DNA of 64,000 nucleotides from Aeromonas bestiarum (GTDB taxonomy: Bacteria; Pseudomonadota; Gammaproteobacteria; Enterobacterales; Aeromonadaceae), in contig NZ_CDDA01000015.1 in assembly GCF_000819745.1 (NCBI RefSeq), positions 219,323 to 283,322 on the forward strand. Direction: 5' to 3'. The notes beneath the pieces are model-generated. The model worked only from the letters and a program-made list of their open reading frames with translations. It made no database searches and was not told where the DNA came from. A program made the translations under genes and the position numbers. How positions within the stretch are numbered: the stretch's first letter is position 1; each line of letters opens with the position of its first letter. This document shows positions 23,682 to 32,915 of this stretch, one piece after another.

Positions 23682-25298
23682 TCACTGCGCGATGAGATAG
23701 AGGTCTTTGGAGTAGACCACGTCTTGCGGGTTCTGGTAGGGATAGCCCTTGATGTTGGGCTTGAGCAGCCGCGACTTGACGTAGAAGTAGACGGGGGCGA
23801 TGGGGGCCTCGTCATCGATCAGCGCCTCGGCCTGCTGATAGAGCTGGTTGCGCTCGGCCGGATCCTTGGAGTCATGGGCCTTGGCCAGCAGGGCATCATA
23901 CTGCTTGTTGAACCACTTGCCGCTGTTGGCGCTGCTGCTGGAGGTCATGATGTCGAGGAAGGTTGAAGCATCGTTGTAATCCCCGTTCCAGGAGTAGCGG
24001 CTGACGCCGAAATCCCCCTCGTTGAGCACTGACACCATGGTTTTCCACTCCATGTTGTTGAGCTTGGCGCTGACCCCCAGGTTGTGCTTCCACATGGAGG
24101 AGATGGCCAGGGCTATCTTCTTGTGCCCCTCGCTGGTGTTGTAGAGGATGTCCACATCCAGCGGCTTGCCCGGGCCGTAGCCCGCCTCGCTCAGCAACGC
24201 TTTCGCCTGCTTGATCCTCTCTTCCTTGCTCAGCAGCTGGCTGGCAGGGCGCTTGAGTTCGAAGCCGTCGACGCTCGGCGGGGTCAGGCTGAAGGCGGAG
24301 ATCTGACCCTGTCCCAGGATCTTCTCGGTGATGGTGTCTCTGTCGATGGCCAGCGACAATGCCTTGCGCACCTTGGGATTGTCGAACGGTTTGCGCTGGG
24401 TGTTGAACACATAGTAATAGGTGGCGAGCAGGGGGGCATTTATCAGCTCCTCCGGGCTCTGGCTCTTGAGCTGCTTGTATTGCTCCAGCGGATAGGTGGT
24501 GTAGTGCAGCTCACCGGCGCGATAGCGGTTGTAGGCGGCGGTGTCCGAGACTATCTCCAGATAGAGCACCTTGTTCAGCACTGTATGCTGGTTGTCCCAG
24601 TAATGGGGGTTGCGCTCGGAGATGAGCCGCTCGTTGGGGGTCCACTCCTTGAGCACGAAGGCGCCGTTGGAGACTATGTTACCCGGCTTGACCCACTCAT
24701 GACCGAACTTCTCTATGGTCGCCTTCGGCGCCGGGAAGGTGGTGTAGTGAGAGAGGGTTTTGAGGAAGAAGGGCACAGGGTTCTTTAAGGTGATTTGCAG
24801 GGTATGCGCATCGAGCGCCTTGATGCCGAGGGTATCCGGGCTCTTCTTGCCCTGCACCACGTCGCTGGCGTTGGTGACGCCGGTCAGCTCGATGAACCAG
24901 GCGTAGTTGGAGGCATTCTTGGGATCCGCCGCCCGCTGCCAGCCATAGACATAATCCGCCGCCGTGACCGGCTCGCCGTTGGACCATTTGGCCTCGGGTC
25001 TGAGCTTGAAGGTGTAGACGGTGCCCGTGTTGTCGAGCTCGTAGCCAAGGGCGCCGGCTGCTTGCAGCTTGCCGTCGCCATCCAGGGTGTAGAGCCCCTC
25101 GAACAGATCGTTGACTATGTCGCTGCCCGCGCTCTCTTCCACCATCTGGGGATCGATGGAGGCGGGTTCAGTGCCTATGTTGCGCACGAAGGTTTGCTGA
25201 TCGGCGGCTAGCAGCTTGGTGCCGGGCGGTACCTGGGCGGCCAGGGCGGGTAATGCGAACAGGGCGGCAACCGTGCCGGCAATGAGAGTCCTTTTCAT
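23682..25298 (-). CDS. oppA: Periplasmic oligopeptide-binding protein OppA
   Basis: A 538-residue solute-binding protein with a clear signal peptide (MKRTLIAGTVAALFALPALA). The mature part begins AQVPPGTKLL and carries the family-5 binding-protein signature region FVRNIGTEPASIDPQMVEE. Length matches E. coli OppA (543). It should capture short peptides for import by OppBCDF, but no oppBCDF genes follow in this window; the next gene beyond its 3' end is convergent. It may therefore be an orphan or MppA-like binding protein that uses a transporter encoded elsewhere. AAGGA precedes the ATG. Confidence 0.92.
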   Translation of the reverse strand: MKRTLIAGTVAALFALPALAAQVPPGTKLLAADQQTFVRNIGTEPASIDPQMVEESAGSDIVNDLFEGLYTLDGDGKLQAAGALGYELDNTGTVYTFKLRPEAKWSNGEPVTAADYVYGWQRAADPKNASNYAWFIELTGVTNASDVVQGKKSPDTLGIKALDAHTLQITLKNPVPFFLKTLSHYTTFPAPKATIEKFGHEWVKPGNIVSNGAFVLKEWTPNERLISERNPHYWDNQHTVLNKVLYLEIVSDTAAYNRYRAGELHYTTYPLEQYKQLKSQSPEELINAPLLATYYYVFNTQRKPFDNPKVRKALSLAIDRDTITEKILGQGQISAFSLTPPSVDGFELKRPASQLLSKEERIKQAKALLSEAGYGPGKPLDVDILYNTSEGHKKIALAISSMWKHNLGVSAKLNNMEWKTMVSVLNEGDFGVSRYSWNGDYNDASTFLDIMTSSSSANSGKWFNKQYDALLAKAHDSKDPAERNQLYQQAEALIDDEAPIAPVYFYVKSRLLKPNIKGYPYQNPQDVVYSKDLYLIAQ

Positions 25299-25603
25299 TG
25301 AATATCCTTATGTTTTTTTGCTTCCAAAGCCTGGCCAGTGTGCTGGATTGATCTGGAGATCTCAAGAGGGGGACGCTGACCTTGCCGTCCGCTACCCAGA
25401 TAGGGGGCCAAGTGGGCTGTTGCACCCACCATGGCGGCCTGTTCGTGACTTTTCACCACGAATTAACATGGTGAAAGTTACCGATTGGCACCGATTAAAG
25501 GGGGTTTTGACAAGGGCTTGACGGCCAGGGTGCGCATTTATCCAGCGGCTTAATTCGCTGCAAAAACAAAAAACAGGCGTTACATTAGGTTACAAAACAA
25601 GGC

Positions 25604-25626
25604 TGCCGAGGATCGGCACTTTTTTT
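25604..25626 (+). terminator. Terminator-like hairpin in the fbp leader
   Basis: TGCCGA-gga-TCGGCA followed by CTTTTTTT. It ends 55 bases before the fbp ATG and no plus-strand gene precedes it, so it either ends a small RNA or attenuates fbp. Confidence 0.6.
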
Positions 25627-25634
25627 GTTGACGC

Positions 25635-25650
25635 GTGCAAACGTTTTCAA
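25635..25650. promoter_or_regulatory. LacI-family (PurR/Cra-like) operator before fbp
   Basis: The core GCAAACGTTTTC matches the centre of the PurR consensus ACGCAAACGTTTTCGT; overall 12 of 16 by eye. Other LacI-family proteins of sugar metabolism bind closely related palindromes, so the regulator cannot be named. Confidence 0.5.
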
Positions 25651-25681
25651 AGCCAACGGAAACGATCTTAAAGGAACAATA

Positions 25682-26716
25682 ATGCGAAACATGATCACCA
25701 TGGGCGAGTTCATCGTCAAAAAGCAGGCGGATTATCCCACCGCGACCGGGGAGCTGACCTCATTGCTCAGTTCCATCCGCCTGGCCGCCAAGGTGGTGAA
25801 CCGGGAGATCAACAAGGCGGGGCTGGCAGACATCATCGGCTCCATGGGTGCTGAAAACGTGCAGGGCGAGGTGCAGCAGAAGCTGGATGTGTACGCCAAC
25901 GAGCGCTTCAAGGCGGCGCTGGAGGCACGCGGTGAAGTGTGCGGCATGGCGTCTGAAGAGGAGGAGGATTTCGTCTCCTTCGATTCCGAGCTCTCCCGTC
26001 ACTCCAAATACGTGGTGCTGATCGACCCGCTCGACGGATCCTCCAACATAGATGTCAACGTCTCGGTCGGTACCATCTTCTCCATCTACCGCCGCGTCAG
26101 CACGCCCGGTGCCGGTGTTACCCTGGAAGACTTCCTGCAGCCGGGCAACCGCCAGGTCGCCGCCGGTTACGTGGTCTACGGCTCCTCCACCATGCTGGTC
26201 TACACCACCGGCTTTGGCGTCAACGGCTTCACCTACGACCCCTCCATCGGCTGCTTCTGCCTCTCCCACGAGAACATCCGCATCCCGGAGGAGGGCAAGA
26301 TCTACTCCATCAACGAGGGCAACTACATCAAGTTCCCGGACGGGGTGAAAAAGTACCTCAAATATTGCCAGGAGCGGGACGAGGCGACCCACAGACCCTA
26401 CACCTCCCGCTACATCGGCTCACTGGTCTCCGATTTCCATCGCAACCTGCTCAAGGGCGGCATCTACATCTATCCGTCCGGCACCAATTCTCCGAACGGC
26501 AAGCTGCGTCTGCTCTATGAGTGCAACCCCATGGCGTTTCTGGTGGAGCAGGCCGGTGGCAAGGCGTCCGACGGTTTCGGCCGGATCATGGATGTGCAGC
26601 CCACAGCACTGCACCAGCGCACCCCTTACTTCGTCGGTTCCACCAAGATGGTGGAGCGGGCCGAGGCCTTCATGCGGGAGTTTTCCGCCCATGAGGATCC
26701 TGCCAGTCAGGGTTGA
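25682..26716 (+). CDS. fbp: Fructose-1,6-bisphosphatase class I
   Basis: A 344-residue gluconeogenic enzyme that removes the 1-phosphate of fructose 1,6-bisphosphate. The metal-binding motif [13 protein letters not shown] is complete, preceded by SEEEEDF (metal-binding Glu residues), and [21 protein letters not shown] is the conserved C-terminal active-site segment. Start ATG 25682 follows AAAGGAACAATA. Upstream sit an operator-like palindrome and a terminator-like hairpin, so expression may be controlled in the leader. A good terminator follows. Downstream mfd is convergent. Confidence 0.97.
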   Translation: MRNMITMGEFIVKKQADYPTATGELTSLLSSIRLAAKVVNREINKAGLADIIGSMGAENVQGEVQQKLDVYANERFKAALEARGEVCGMASEEEEDFVSFDSELSRHSKYVVLIDPLDGSSNIDVNVSVGTIFSIYRRVSTPGAGVTLEDFLQPGNRQVAAGYVVYGSSTMLVYTTGFGVNGFTYDPSIGCFCLSHENIRIPEEGKIYSINEGNYIKFPDGVKKYLKYCQERDEATHRPYTSRYIGSLVSDFHRNLLKGGIYIYPSGTNSPNGKLRLLYECNPMAFLVEQAGGKASDGFGRIMDVQPTALHQRTPYFVGSTKMVERAEAFMREFSAHEDPASQG

Positions 26717-26748
26717 TGCCCGTATGCCGTGCCTGCGATGAGCAGATA

Positions 26749-26779
26749 AAAAACGGGAGCCAATTTGGCTCCCGTTTTG
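26749..26779. terminator. Bidirectional terminator between fbp and mfd
   Basis: AAAACGGGAGCC-AATT-TGGCTCCCGTTTT, a long perfect stem with A/T tails. Confidence 0.92.
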
Positions 26780-26799
26780 TTTGGGTGAGGTCGCTTGCC

Positions 26800-29700
26800 T
26801 CAGTGACTGGTATGGCTGGCAAGATCCGCCAGCAAGCCATCCACCAGTTTCAGGCGCATGGCGCGGTCTTGGGTCGGTACCTGGAAGCGCAAGCGGGTCG
26901 GCCCATCCATCTTGTAGATGCGCGGCTGTTCGGAGAGCAGCTTGACCAGATAGCCAGGGTTGACCCGGGTCTCCTGGGTGAAGTCCAGGTAACCGCCGCG
27001 CTCGCTCATCTCCACCCGGCGAATGCCAAGCGCCGTGGCGCGCTGGCGGAAGGCGGCCAGCTCCATCAGGGTTTTGGTTGCCTCCGGCAGCAGGCCGAAG
27101 CGGTCAATCAGCTCCACTTTGAGTTCGCGCAGCTCCTGCTCGTCCGCCGCGCTGGCGATGCGCTTGTACATGGAGAGGCGCATGTTGACGTCCGGTATGT
27201 AGTCGTCCGGCAGCAGGGCCGGCAGGCGCAGCTCCACTTCGGTGTGCTGGCTCATCAGCTGTTCCAGCGACGGCTCCTTGCCATTTTTCAGCGCCTCGAC
27301 CGCCTGCTCCAGCATCTCCATGTAGAGGGTGAAGCCGACAGATTCGATCTGGCCGCTCTGATCGTCGCCCAGCAGCTCGCCGGCGCCGCGGATCTCCAGA
27401 TCGTGGGTCGCCAGCGCAAAGCCGGCACCGAGATCTTCGAGCGAGGCGATGGCCTCGAGCCGCTTGACCGCATCCTTGCTCATCAGCTTGGGATGGGGGG
27501 TGAGCAGGTAGGCATAGGCCTGGTGGTGGGAGCGGCCAACCCGGCCCCGCAGCTGGTGCAGCTGGGCCAGCCCCAGATGATCGGCGCGGTCCATGATGAT
27601 GGTGTTGGCACTCGGCACGTCTATGCCGGTCTCTATGATGGTGGTGCAGACCAGCAGGCTGAAGCGCTGGTGGTAGAAGTCCGACATGACTCGCTCGAGA
27701 TCGCGCTCGCGCATCTGGCCGTGGGCGATGCCGATGCGCGCCTCGGGCACCAGCTCGGCGAGATCGCTGGCGCATTTTTCGATGCTCTCCACGTCGTTGT
27801 GCAGGTAATAGACCTGGCCGCCGCGCTTGAGTTCACGCAGCACGGCCTCGCGGGTGACCGCGGGCTCCTGTTGGCGCACGAAGGTCTTGATGGCGAGCCG
27901 CTTGGCGGGCGGGGTAGCTATGATGGAGAGATCCCGCATGCCGGCCATCGCCATGTTGAGGGTGCGCGGGATCGGCGTTGCCGTGAGGGTGAGGATATCC
28001 ACGTCGGCGCGCAGCGCCTTGATCTTCTCCTTCTGGCGTACCCCGAATCTGTGCTCCTCATCGACGACCAGCAGCCCCAGATCCTTGAAGGTGAGCTCTG
28101 AACCCAAGAGTTTGTGGGTGCCTATGATGATGTCGACCTTGCCCTCGCGCAGCTCTTTCATGACGGCATTCTGCTCCTTGGCGGAGCGGAAGCGACTCAA
28201 CACCTCGACCCGCACCGGCCAGTTGGCGAAGCGATCGCGGAAGTTGTCGTAGTGCTGCTGGGCCAGCAAGGTGGTCGGCACCAGCACGGCCACCTGCTTG
28301 CCGCCATGGACCGCCACGAAGGCGGCCCGCATCGCCACTTCCGTCTTGCCAAAGCCCACGTCGCCGCACACCAGCCGGTCCATGCTCTTGGCCTGACACA
28401 TGTCCCCCAGCACAGCGTTGATGGCGTTGAGCTGATCTTCTGTCTCCTCGAACGGGAAACCGGCGGCAAACTGGCGGTAGGCCTCCCTGTCGTGCTGGAA
28501 GGCAAAACCGTGACGGGCCGCCCGCAGGGCGTACACATCCAGCAGCTCGGCCGCCACGTCGCGCACTTTCTCCGCCGCCTTGCGCCGCGCCTTGACCCAG
28601 GACTCGCCGCCGAGCTTGTGGCTGGGCGGGTTATCCGAACCGGTATAACGGCTGATAAGATGCAGGCTGGTCACCGGCACGAACAGCTTGTCGCCACCGG
28701 CGTATTCCAGGGTCAGGAACTCGGTGGGCAGACCGCCGGCATCTATGGTCTCGAGCCCGAGATAACGGCCGACCCCGTGATCCAGGTGCACCACAGGTTG
28801 GCCCTGGGTCAGCTCGCCGAGGTTGCGGATCACGGCGTCCGAGCTCAGGTTCTTGCTCTTCTCCCGCGCGCGTTTGCTGCGGACCTTGCCCCCCAGCAGC
28901 TCGGTTTCGGTGATGAGGGCGAGCGCGTCCTTGCCGCTCTCCTGCAGCAGGAAGCCTCGCTCCAGTGGCGCCACCAGCAGGCCGTGGCGCGCCTTGCTCG
29001 CCATGAAGGCATCGAGGGAGGCGAACTCCTTGGGTTGCAAGGATATGCGTGCCAGCAGATCGCCGAGCACTTCCCGGCGCCCTTCGGATTCCACCGCAAA
29101 CAGGGTGCGACCCGTGAAGCTGTCCAGGAACTGGCCCAGCGCCAGCATGGGCTGCTCCTTGCTGTGATCGAGCTGCAGGTCGGGCAGGGGGGCTATGGGG
29201 AGATCCCGCTGGCCGGCCCCGCCGTCGGTGGCAGCCTCCTGCAACCGCACGGCGCCATAGTGGCCCAGCGCCGCAAACAGCTGCTCCACCGGCAGGTAGA
29301 TCTGTTGAGGGGGCAGCAGCGGGCGGGTGTTGTCCCAGCGTCTGTCCTCATAGCGCTGGCCTATGTCGTTCCAGAACCGCTGGGCCGCGGGATAGATATC
29401 CCCCACTGTGAGCAGCAGGGTGTTGTCCGGCAGATAATCGAACAGGCTGGCGGTCTGGCTGAAGAAGAGCGGCAGATAGTATTCGATGCCGGCGGGCCAG
29501 CGACCCTTGCTTACCTCCTGATAGACGGAGCCCTCGGCGCGCGACAGCTCGAACTGTTCGCGAAATTGGCCGCGAAACAGCTCAATGGCGGCCTCGTCGG
29601 TGGGAAACTCCCGGGCCGGCAGCAGGCTGACCGTCTTGACCGGTTCGCTGGAGCGCTGGGTCTCGGGATCGAACGGGCGTATGGAGTCCACCTCGTCATC

Positions 29701-30264
29701 AAAAAAGTCGATGCGATAGGGGCTGTTGCTGCCCATGGGGAAGAGATCGAGCAGTGAGCCACGGGCGGCAAATTCCCCGTGCTCCAGCACCTGTTCCACC
29801 GCCACGTAGCCGGCTTCGGCCAGGCGCCCGCGCAACTGTTGCAGGTTGAGACGCTGACCGGCCTTCACCATCAGGCTGTACTTGTCGAGATAGACCCGGG
29901 GGGCGCAGCGCAGCATCAGGGTGGAGATGGGCACAATCAGCACGCCGGCGCTCATCTGCGGCAGCTTGTAGAGGGTCTCCAGGCGCTGGGAGATGATGTC
30001 CTGATGGGGGGAGAAGGTGTCGTAGGGCAGGGTCTCCCAGTCCGGGAACATCAGCACAGGCAAGCCCTGATCTGCCAGCAGGAACTGCAGCTCCTGCTCG
30101 AGGCGCAGGGCACTCGGGGTATCGGCGGTCACCAGCAGGACGGGGCGGTCGGCCTCCTGGGTGAGGCGGGCGGCAACCAGCGAGAGGCTGCTGCCTGTCA
30201 ACTGGCCGAGCGTTAACTTTTGGCCCGCCTTGGCGGGCAAGGCGGGAAGCTTCATTGGCATCAT
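26800..30264 (-). CDS. mfd: Transcription-repair coupling factor Mfd
   Basis: A 1154-residue DNA translocase (E. coli 1148) that removes RNA polymerase stalled at lesions and recruits UvrA. An N-terminal UvrB-like module comes first, then the RNA-polymerase-interaction region (GQPVVHLDHGVGRYLGL near residue 500). The superfamily II motor follows, with Walker A GDVGFGKTEVAMRAA, Walker B VVDEEHRFGVRQKE and TLTATPIPRTLNMA; the C-terminal domain has LPDDYIPDVNMRLSMYKR. An ATG three codons downstream (MKLPALPA) is an alternative start. The PilZ-like gene lies nine bases upstream of its start on the same strand, so the two are likely co-transcribed. Confidence 0.97.
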   Translation of the reverse strand: MMPMKLPALPAKAGQKLTLGQLTGSSLSLVAARLTQEADRPVLLVTADTPSALRLEQELQFLLADQGLPVLMFPDWETLPYDTFSPHQDIISQRLETLYKLPQMSAGVLIVPISTLMLRCAPRVYLDKYSLMVKAGQRLNLQQLRGRLAEAGYVAVEQVLEHGEFAARGSLLDLFPMGSNSPYRIDFFDDEVDSIRPFDPETQRSSEPVKTVSLLPAREFPTDEAAIELFRGQFREQFELSRAEGSVYQEVSKGRWPAGIEYYLPLFFSQTASLFDYLPDNTLLLTVGDIYPAAQRFWNDIGQRYEDRRWDNTRPLLPPQQIYLPVEQLFAALGHYGAVRLQEAATDGGAGQRDLPIAPLPDLQLDHSKEQPMLALGQFLDSFTGRTLFAVESEGRREVLGDLLARISLQPKEFASLDAFMASKARHGLLVAPLERGFLLQESGKDALALITETELLGGKVRSKRAREKSKNLSSDAVIRNLGELTQGQPVVHLDHGVGRYLGLETIDAGGLPTEFLTLEYAGGDKLFVPVTSLHLISRYTGSDNPPSHKLGGESWVKARRKAAEKVRDVAAELLDVYALRAARHGFAFQHDREAYRQFAAGFPFEETEDQLNAINAVLGDMCQAKSMDRLVCGDVGFGKTEVAMRAAFVAVHGGKQVAVLVPTTLLAQQHYDNFRDRFANWPVRVEVLSRFRSAKEQNAVMKELREGKVDIIIGTHKLLGSELTFKDLGLLVVDEEHRFGVRQKEKIKALRADVDILTLTATPIPRTLNMAMAGMRDLSIIATPPAKRLAIKTFVRQQEPAVTREAVLRELKRGGQVYYLHNDVESIEKCASDLAELVPEARIGIAHGQMRERDLERVMSDFYHQRFSLLVCTTIIETGIDVPSANTIIMDRADHLGLAQLHQLRGRVGRSHHQAYAYLLTPHPKLMSKDAVKRLEAIASLEDLGAGFALATHDLEIRGAGELLGDDQSGQIESVGFTLYMEMLEQAVEALKNGKEPSLEQLMSQHTEVELRLPALLPDDYIPDVNMRLSMYKRIASAADEQELRELKVELIDRFGLLPEATKTLMELAAFRQRATALGIRRVEMSERGGYLDFTQETRVNPGYLVKLLSEQPRIYKMDGPTRLRFQVPTQDRAMRLKLVDGLLADLASHTSH

Positions 30265-30273
30265 TCGATTCTT

Positions 30274-30849
30274 TTAACGTTGACGGTCTTGAGCACGCAA
30301 TTTGAGTTGCTTGGATTGGACATGCAGGCTGGCACGCACCAGCAGTTCGCGGTCATCCTCGCGGATCCGCACATAGTCGAGCACCACGTGCATGCCGTGC
30401 TCGCTCGGTTCCAGCTGCTTGACCTGGCCATAGCAGTAGATGGCAGAGGCCTCTTCCCGCAGGAAGATTTTGAGCCGCACTATCTGGTGCAGGTGCGGCG
30501 GCTCGCCATGGCCCTGGCGTGGATGCAGGTAAGTGAGCTGGCCGGCGCCAAAGCGCAGGGTGTGGAAGCGATGCTCTGGGTGATCCTGCACCGACAGCAC
30601 ATAGCCCATGATCATGTCGATCTTGCGGGACTGCTGATTGACTATCTCCACCAGGTCGTGCATCGACTCGTTCTGGTTGCGCATCAGGCGACTGGTCACC
30701 ATGTCGATGGAGGTGATGGAGGAGGCGATGCGAAAGGGTTCGGGCAGTTCGGCTTCCAGTGCCTCCAGCGTCGGCAGATGAAAGTCACCGGGCATGGGGA
30801 TCACATTGACCGGGGTGGCATGGGTGACGCTGAAGAACTGTTCCTGCAT
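30274..30849 (-). CDS. Atypical PilZ-domain protein (PlzB-like)
   Basis: A 191-residue cytoplasmic protein located between mfd and lolC, the position I recall for plzB (VC1885) in Vibrio cholerae. The sequence is predicted to form a small beta domain after a helical N-terminal half (YLHPRQG, IVRLKIFLREEASAIYCYGQVKQ, MHVVLDYVRIREDDRELLVRASLHVQ). The canonical c-di-GMP motifs RxxxR and DxSxxG are not visible, so direct binding is doubtful; it may act as a partner of other PilZ proteins. It ends nine bases before mfd starts and is divergent from lolC, with about 75 bases between them for both promoters. Family call is inferred mainly from position. Confidence 0.6.
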   Translation of the reverse strand: MQEQFFSVTHATPVNVIPMPGDFHLPTLEALEAELPEPFRIASSITSIDMVTSRLMRNQNESMHDLVEIVNQQSRKIDMIMGYVLSVQDHPEHRFHTLRFGAGQLTYLHPRQGHGEPPHLHQIVRLKIFLREEASAIYCYGQVKQLEPSEHGMHVVLDYVRIREDDRELLVRASLHVQSKQLKLRAQDRQR

Positions 30850-30925
30850 GGAGGCTATCCCTTGTTGTCATGGACGGTTTCCCTTTATTATCCGGTATCT
30901 TATTTTGTTGGCAACGTAGATATCC

Positions 30926-32161
30926 TTGAAGACTGGACTTTTTCAGCCGCTGTCGCTGGCCATAGGCCTTCGCTACGCAGGCTCACGACGCAGTAACCGC
31001 TTCGTTTCATTCATCTCCCTGTTCTCCACCTTTGGTATCGCCATCGGGGTCGCGGCCCTGATGGTGGTCATCTCCGTGATGAACGGCTTCGAGGGGCAGC
31101 TCAAGGGGCGCATCCTGGGGGTGATCCCCCATGTGGTGGTGACCAATCAGGCTGGCCGCATCGACGCCCAGCCCGCAGGCTTGCCCGATCTGGCCAAATT
31201 GCCCCATGTGATCGCCAGCGCCCCCATGCTCGACAGCGAAGGTATGCTGCAGAGCCCGGGTCAGCTCACCGGCGTCAGTGTGCAGGGCATAGATCCGGCC
31301 CGCTGGCCAAAGGATGACATACTGCATGCCCAGATGCAGATGGGACGCCTCGACAGCCTGCAGCGCGGTGAATACCACATAGTGCTGGGGCAGGGGGTGG
31401 CCAATCACCTCAAGGTCTCCATGGGCGATCAGGTTCGTCTGATCCTGACCGAAGGCACCCGTTTCACCCCCTTTGGCCGGGTGCCGGCCCAGCGGCTGTT
31501 TACCGTCTCCGGGATCTTCGGGGTTGGTGCCGACGTGGACAGCCAGGTCGCGCTGATCGCGCTGGGGGATGCCCAGCGCCTGCTGCGCCTGCCGACAGAA
31601 ACCGTCGGCGGCATTCGGCTCTGGCTGGACGATCCCTTCGCCGCCGATCAGGTGATAAAGACGGCGCTGCCGGACGGACTGGAGTGGCAGGACTGGCGCC
31701 GCGAGCGCGGCGAGCTGTTTCAGGCTGTCGCCATGGAGAAGCGCATGATGGGGCTGATGCTGGTGCTGATCATCGCGGTCGCCACCTTCAACATCCTCTC
31801 CGCGCTGGTGATGGTGGTCACCGACAAGGAAGGGGAGGTGGCCATTTTGCGCACCATGGGCATGAGCGAGGCAGGGATAGTCAAGATCTTCATGGTGCTC
31901 GGTGCCTCCAGCGGTGTGATCGGCGCCCTGCTCGGCGGTCTGGCCGGGCTCGGCCTCTCGCTCGGCCTCAACCCTCTGCTCGATGCGGTGGGGCTCAACC
32001 TCTACATGACGGCCGGTGGCAGCGGTCTGCCGGTGATAGTGGAGCCGGCTCAGGTCATCACCATCTTGCTGGGGGCCGTGCTGCTCAGCTTCAGCGCCAC
32101 TCTCTACCCTGCAGCCCGTGCGGCGCGGGTGAAACCGGCCGAGGCGCTGCGTTATGAATAA
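30926..32161 (+). CDS. lolC: Lipoprotein-releasing ABC permease LolC
   Basis: A 411-residue inner-membrane protein of the LolCDE complex, which extracts lipoproteins from the inner membrane and hands them to Lol[41 protein letters not shown] gives the first helix; a large periplasmic domain and three C-terminal helices follow, ending [13 protein letters not shown], as in E. coli Lol[25 protein letters not shown] matches the second helix. The start used is a TTG at 30926 with no clear ribosome binding site; it was chosen because it gives the expected N-terminus. The lolD frame is open upstream across its 3' end, so lolCDE is one operon. Confidence 0.93.
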   Translation: MKTGLFQPLSLAIGLRYAGSRRSNRFVSFISLFSTFGIAIGVAALMVVISVMNGFEGQLKGRILGVIPHVVVTNQAGRIDAQPAGLPDLAKLPHVIASAPMLDSEGMLQSPGQLTGVSVQGIDPARWPKDDILHAQMQMGRLDSLQRGEYHIVLGQGVANHLKVSMGDQVRLILTEGTRFTPFGRVPAQRLFTVSGIFGVGADVDSQVALIALGDAQRLLRLPTETVGGIRLWLDDPFAADQVIKTALPDGLEWQDWRRERGELFQAVAMEKRMMGLMLVLIIAVATFNILSALVMVVTDKEGEVAILRTMGMSEAGIVKIFMVLGASSGVIGALLGGLAGLGLSLGLNPLLDAVGLNLYMTAGGSGLPVIVEPAQVITILLGAVLLSFSATLYPAARAARVKPAEALRYE

Positions 32162-32216
32162 TTCATCTTCTATTGTTACCTCCGGTGAGATTACCGGTGT
32201 AAGTGGAGCTCCCTTT

Positions 32217-32915
32217 ATGAATGAACCCTTCTCCTGTGAACCTCTGCTGCGTTGCCAGGCACTGAATCATGTCTATAAAGAGGGCGAGCTGGAGACCCAG
32301 GTGCTCAAGGGGATCGACTTGTCCGTCGCCCCCGGCGAAATGCTGGCGGTGGTGGGCAGCTCGGGCTCGGGCAAGACCACCCTGCTGCACCTGATGGGGG
32401 CGCTGGACAACCCGTCGAGCGGCGCCGTGCTGTTCAAGGGGCAGGATATCCATCACTGGGACAGCCGCACCCAGGCCAGATTCCGCAATCAGGAGCTGGG
32501 CTTCGTCTACCAGTTCCACCACCTGCTCGCCGAGTTCACCGCCCTGGAGAACACCGCCATGCCGCTGCTGATCGCCGGCGAGTCTGTGGCCAGCGCCACC
32601 GACAAGGCGACGCGCATGCTGGGGCGGGTGGGGCTCTCCCATCGCCTGAATCACAGACCCTCCGAGCTCTCGGGTGGCGAACGCCAGCGGGTGGCCATCG
32701 CCCGTGCCCTGGTCAACGAGCCGAGCCTGGTGTTGGCGGACGAGCCCACCGGCAACCTGGATCACGCCAGTGCCACCGCCGTCTATGAGCTCTTGTGCGA
32801 GCTCAACCGCGAGCTGGGCACGGCATTTGTGGTGGTTACCCATGATCTCAGCCTGGCTGCCAAGCTCCATCGGCGGGTGACCCTGGTGAGCGGCATCATG
32901 GCGGAGGTCGCCTGA
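32217..32915 (+). CDS. lolD: Lipoprotein-releasing ABC ATPase LolD
   Basis: The ATPase of LolCDE, 232 residues from the ATG at 32217 (E. coli 233). Walker A is [10 protein letters not shown]-loop YQFHHLL, signature [15 protein letters not shown], Walker [13 protein letters not shown], and the H-loop is VVTHD. An in-frame ATG at 32154 overlaps the lolC stop and would add 21 residues with no counterpart in the family; the 32217 start has GTGGAGC at good spacing. The stop overlaps the lolE start (TGATG), indicating coupled translation. Confidence 0.95.
   Translation: MNEPFSCEPLLRCQALNHVYKEGELETQVLKGIDLSVAPGEMLAVVGSSGSGKTTLLHLMGALDNPSSGAVLFKGQDIHHWDSRTQARFRNQELGFVYQFHHLLAEFTALENTAMPLLIAGESVASATDKATRMLGRVGLSHRLNHRPSELSGGERQRVAIARALVNEPSLVLADEPTGNLDHASATAVYELLCELNRELGTAFVVVTHDLSLAAKLHRRVTLVSGIMAEVA

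Larger units (their letters stand above)
25299..25681. other. Divergent region oppA/fbp
   Basis: About 380 bases with no protein gene. The fbp side has a TTGACA at about 25506, a hairpin with a T7 tail at 25604-25626 and a LacI-family operator at 25635-25650 just before fbp. The first two suggest a short plus-strand transcript upstream of fbp. Confidence 0.5.
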
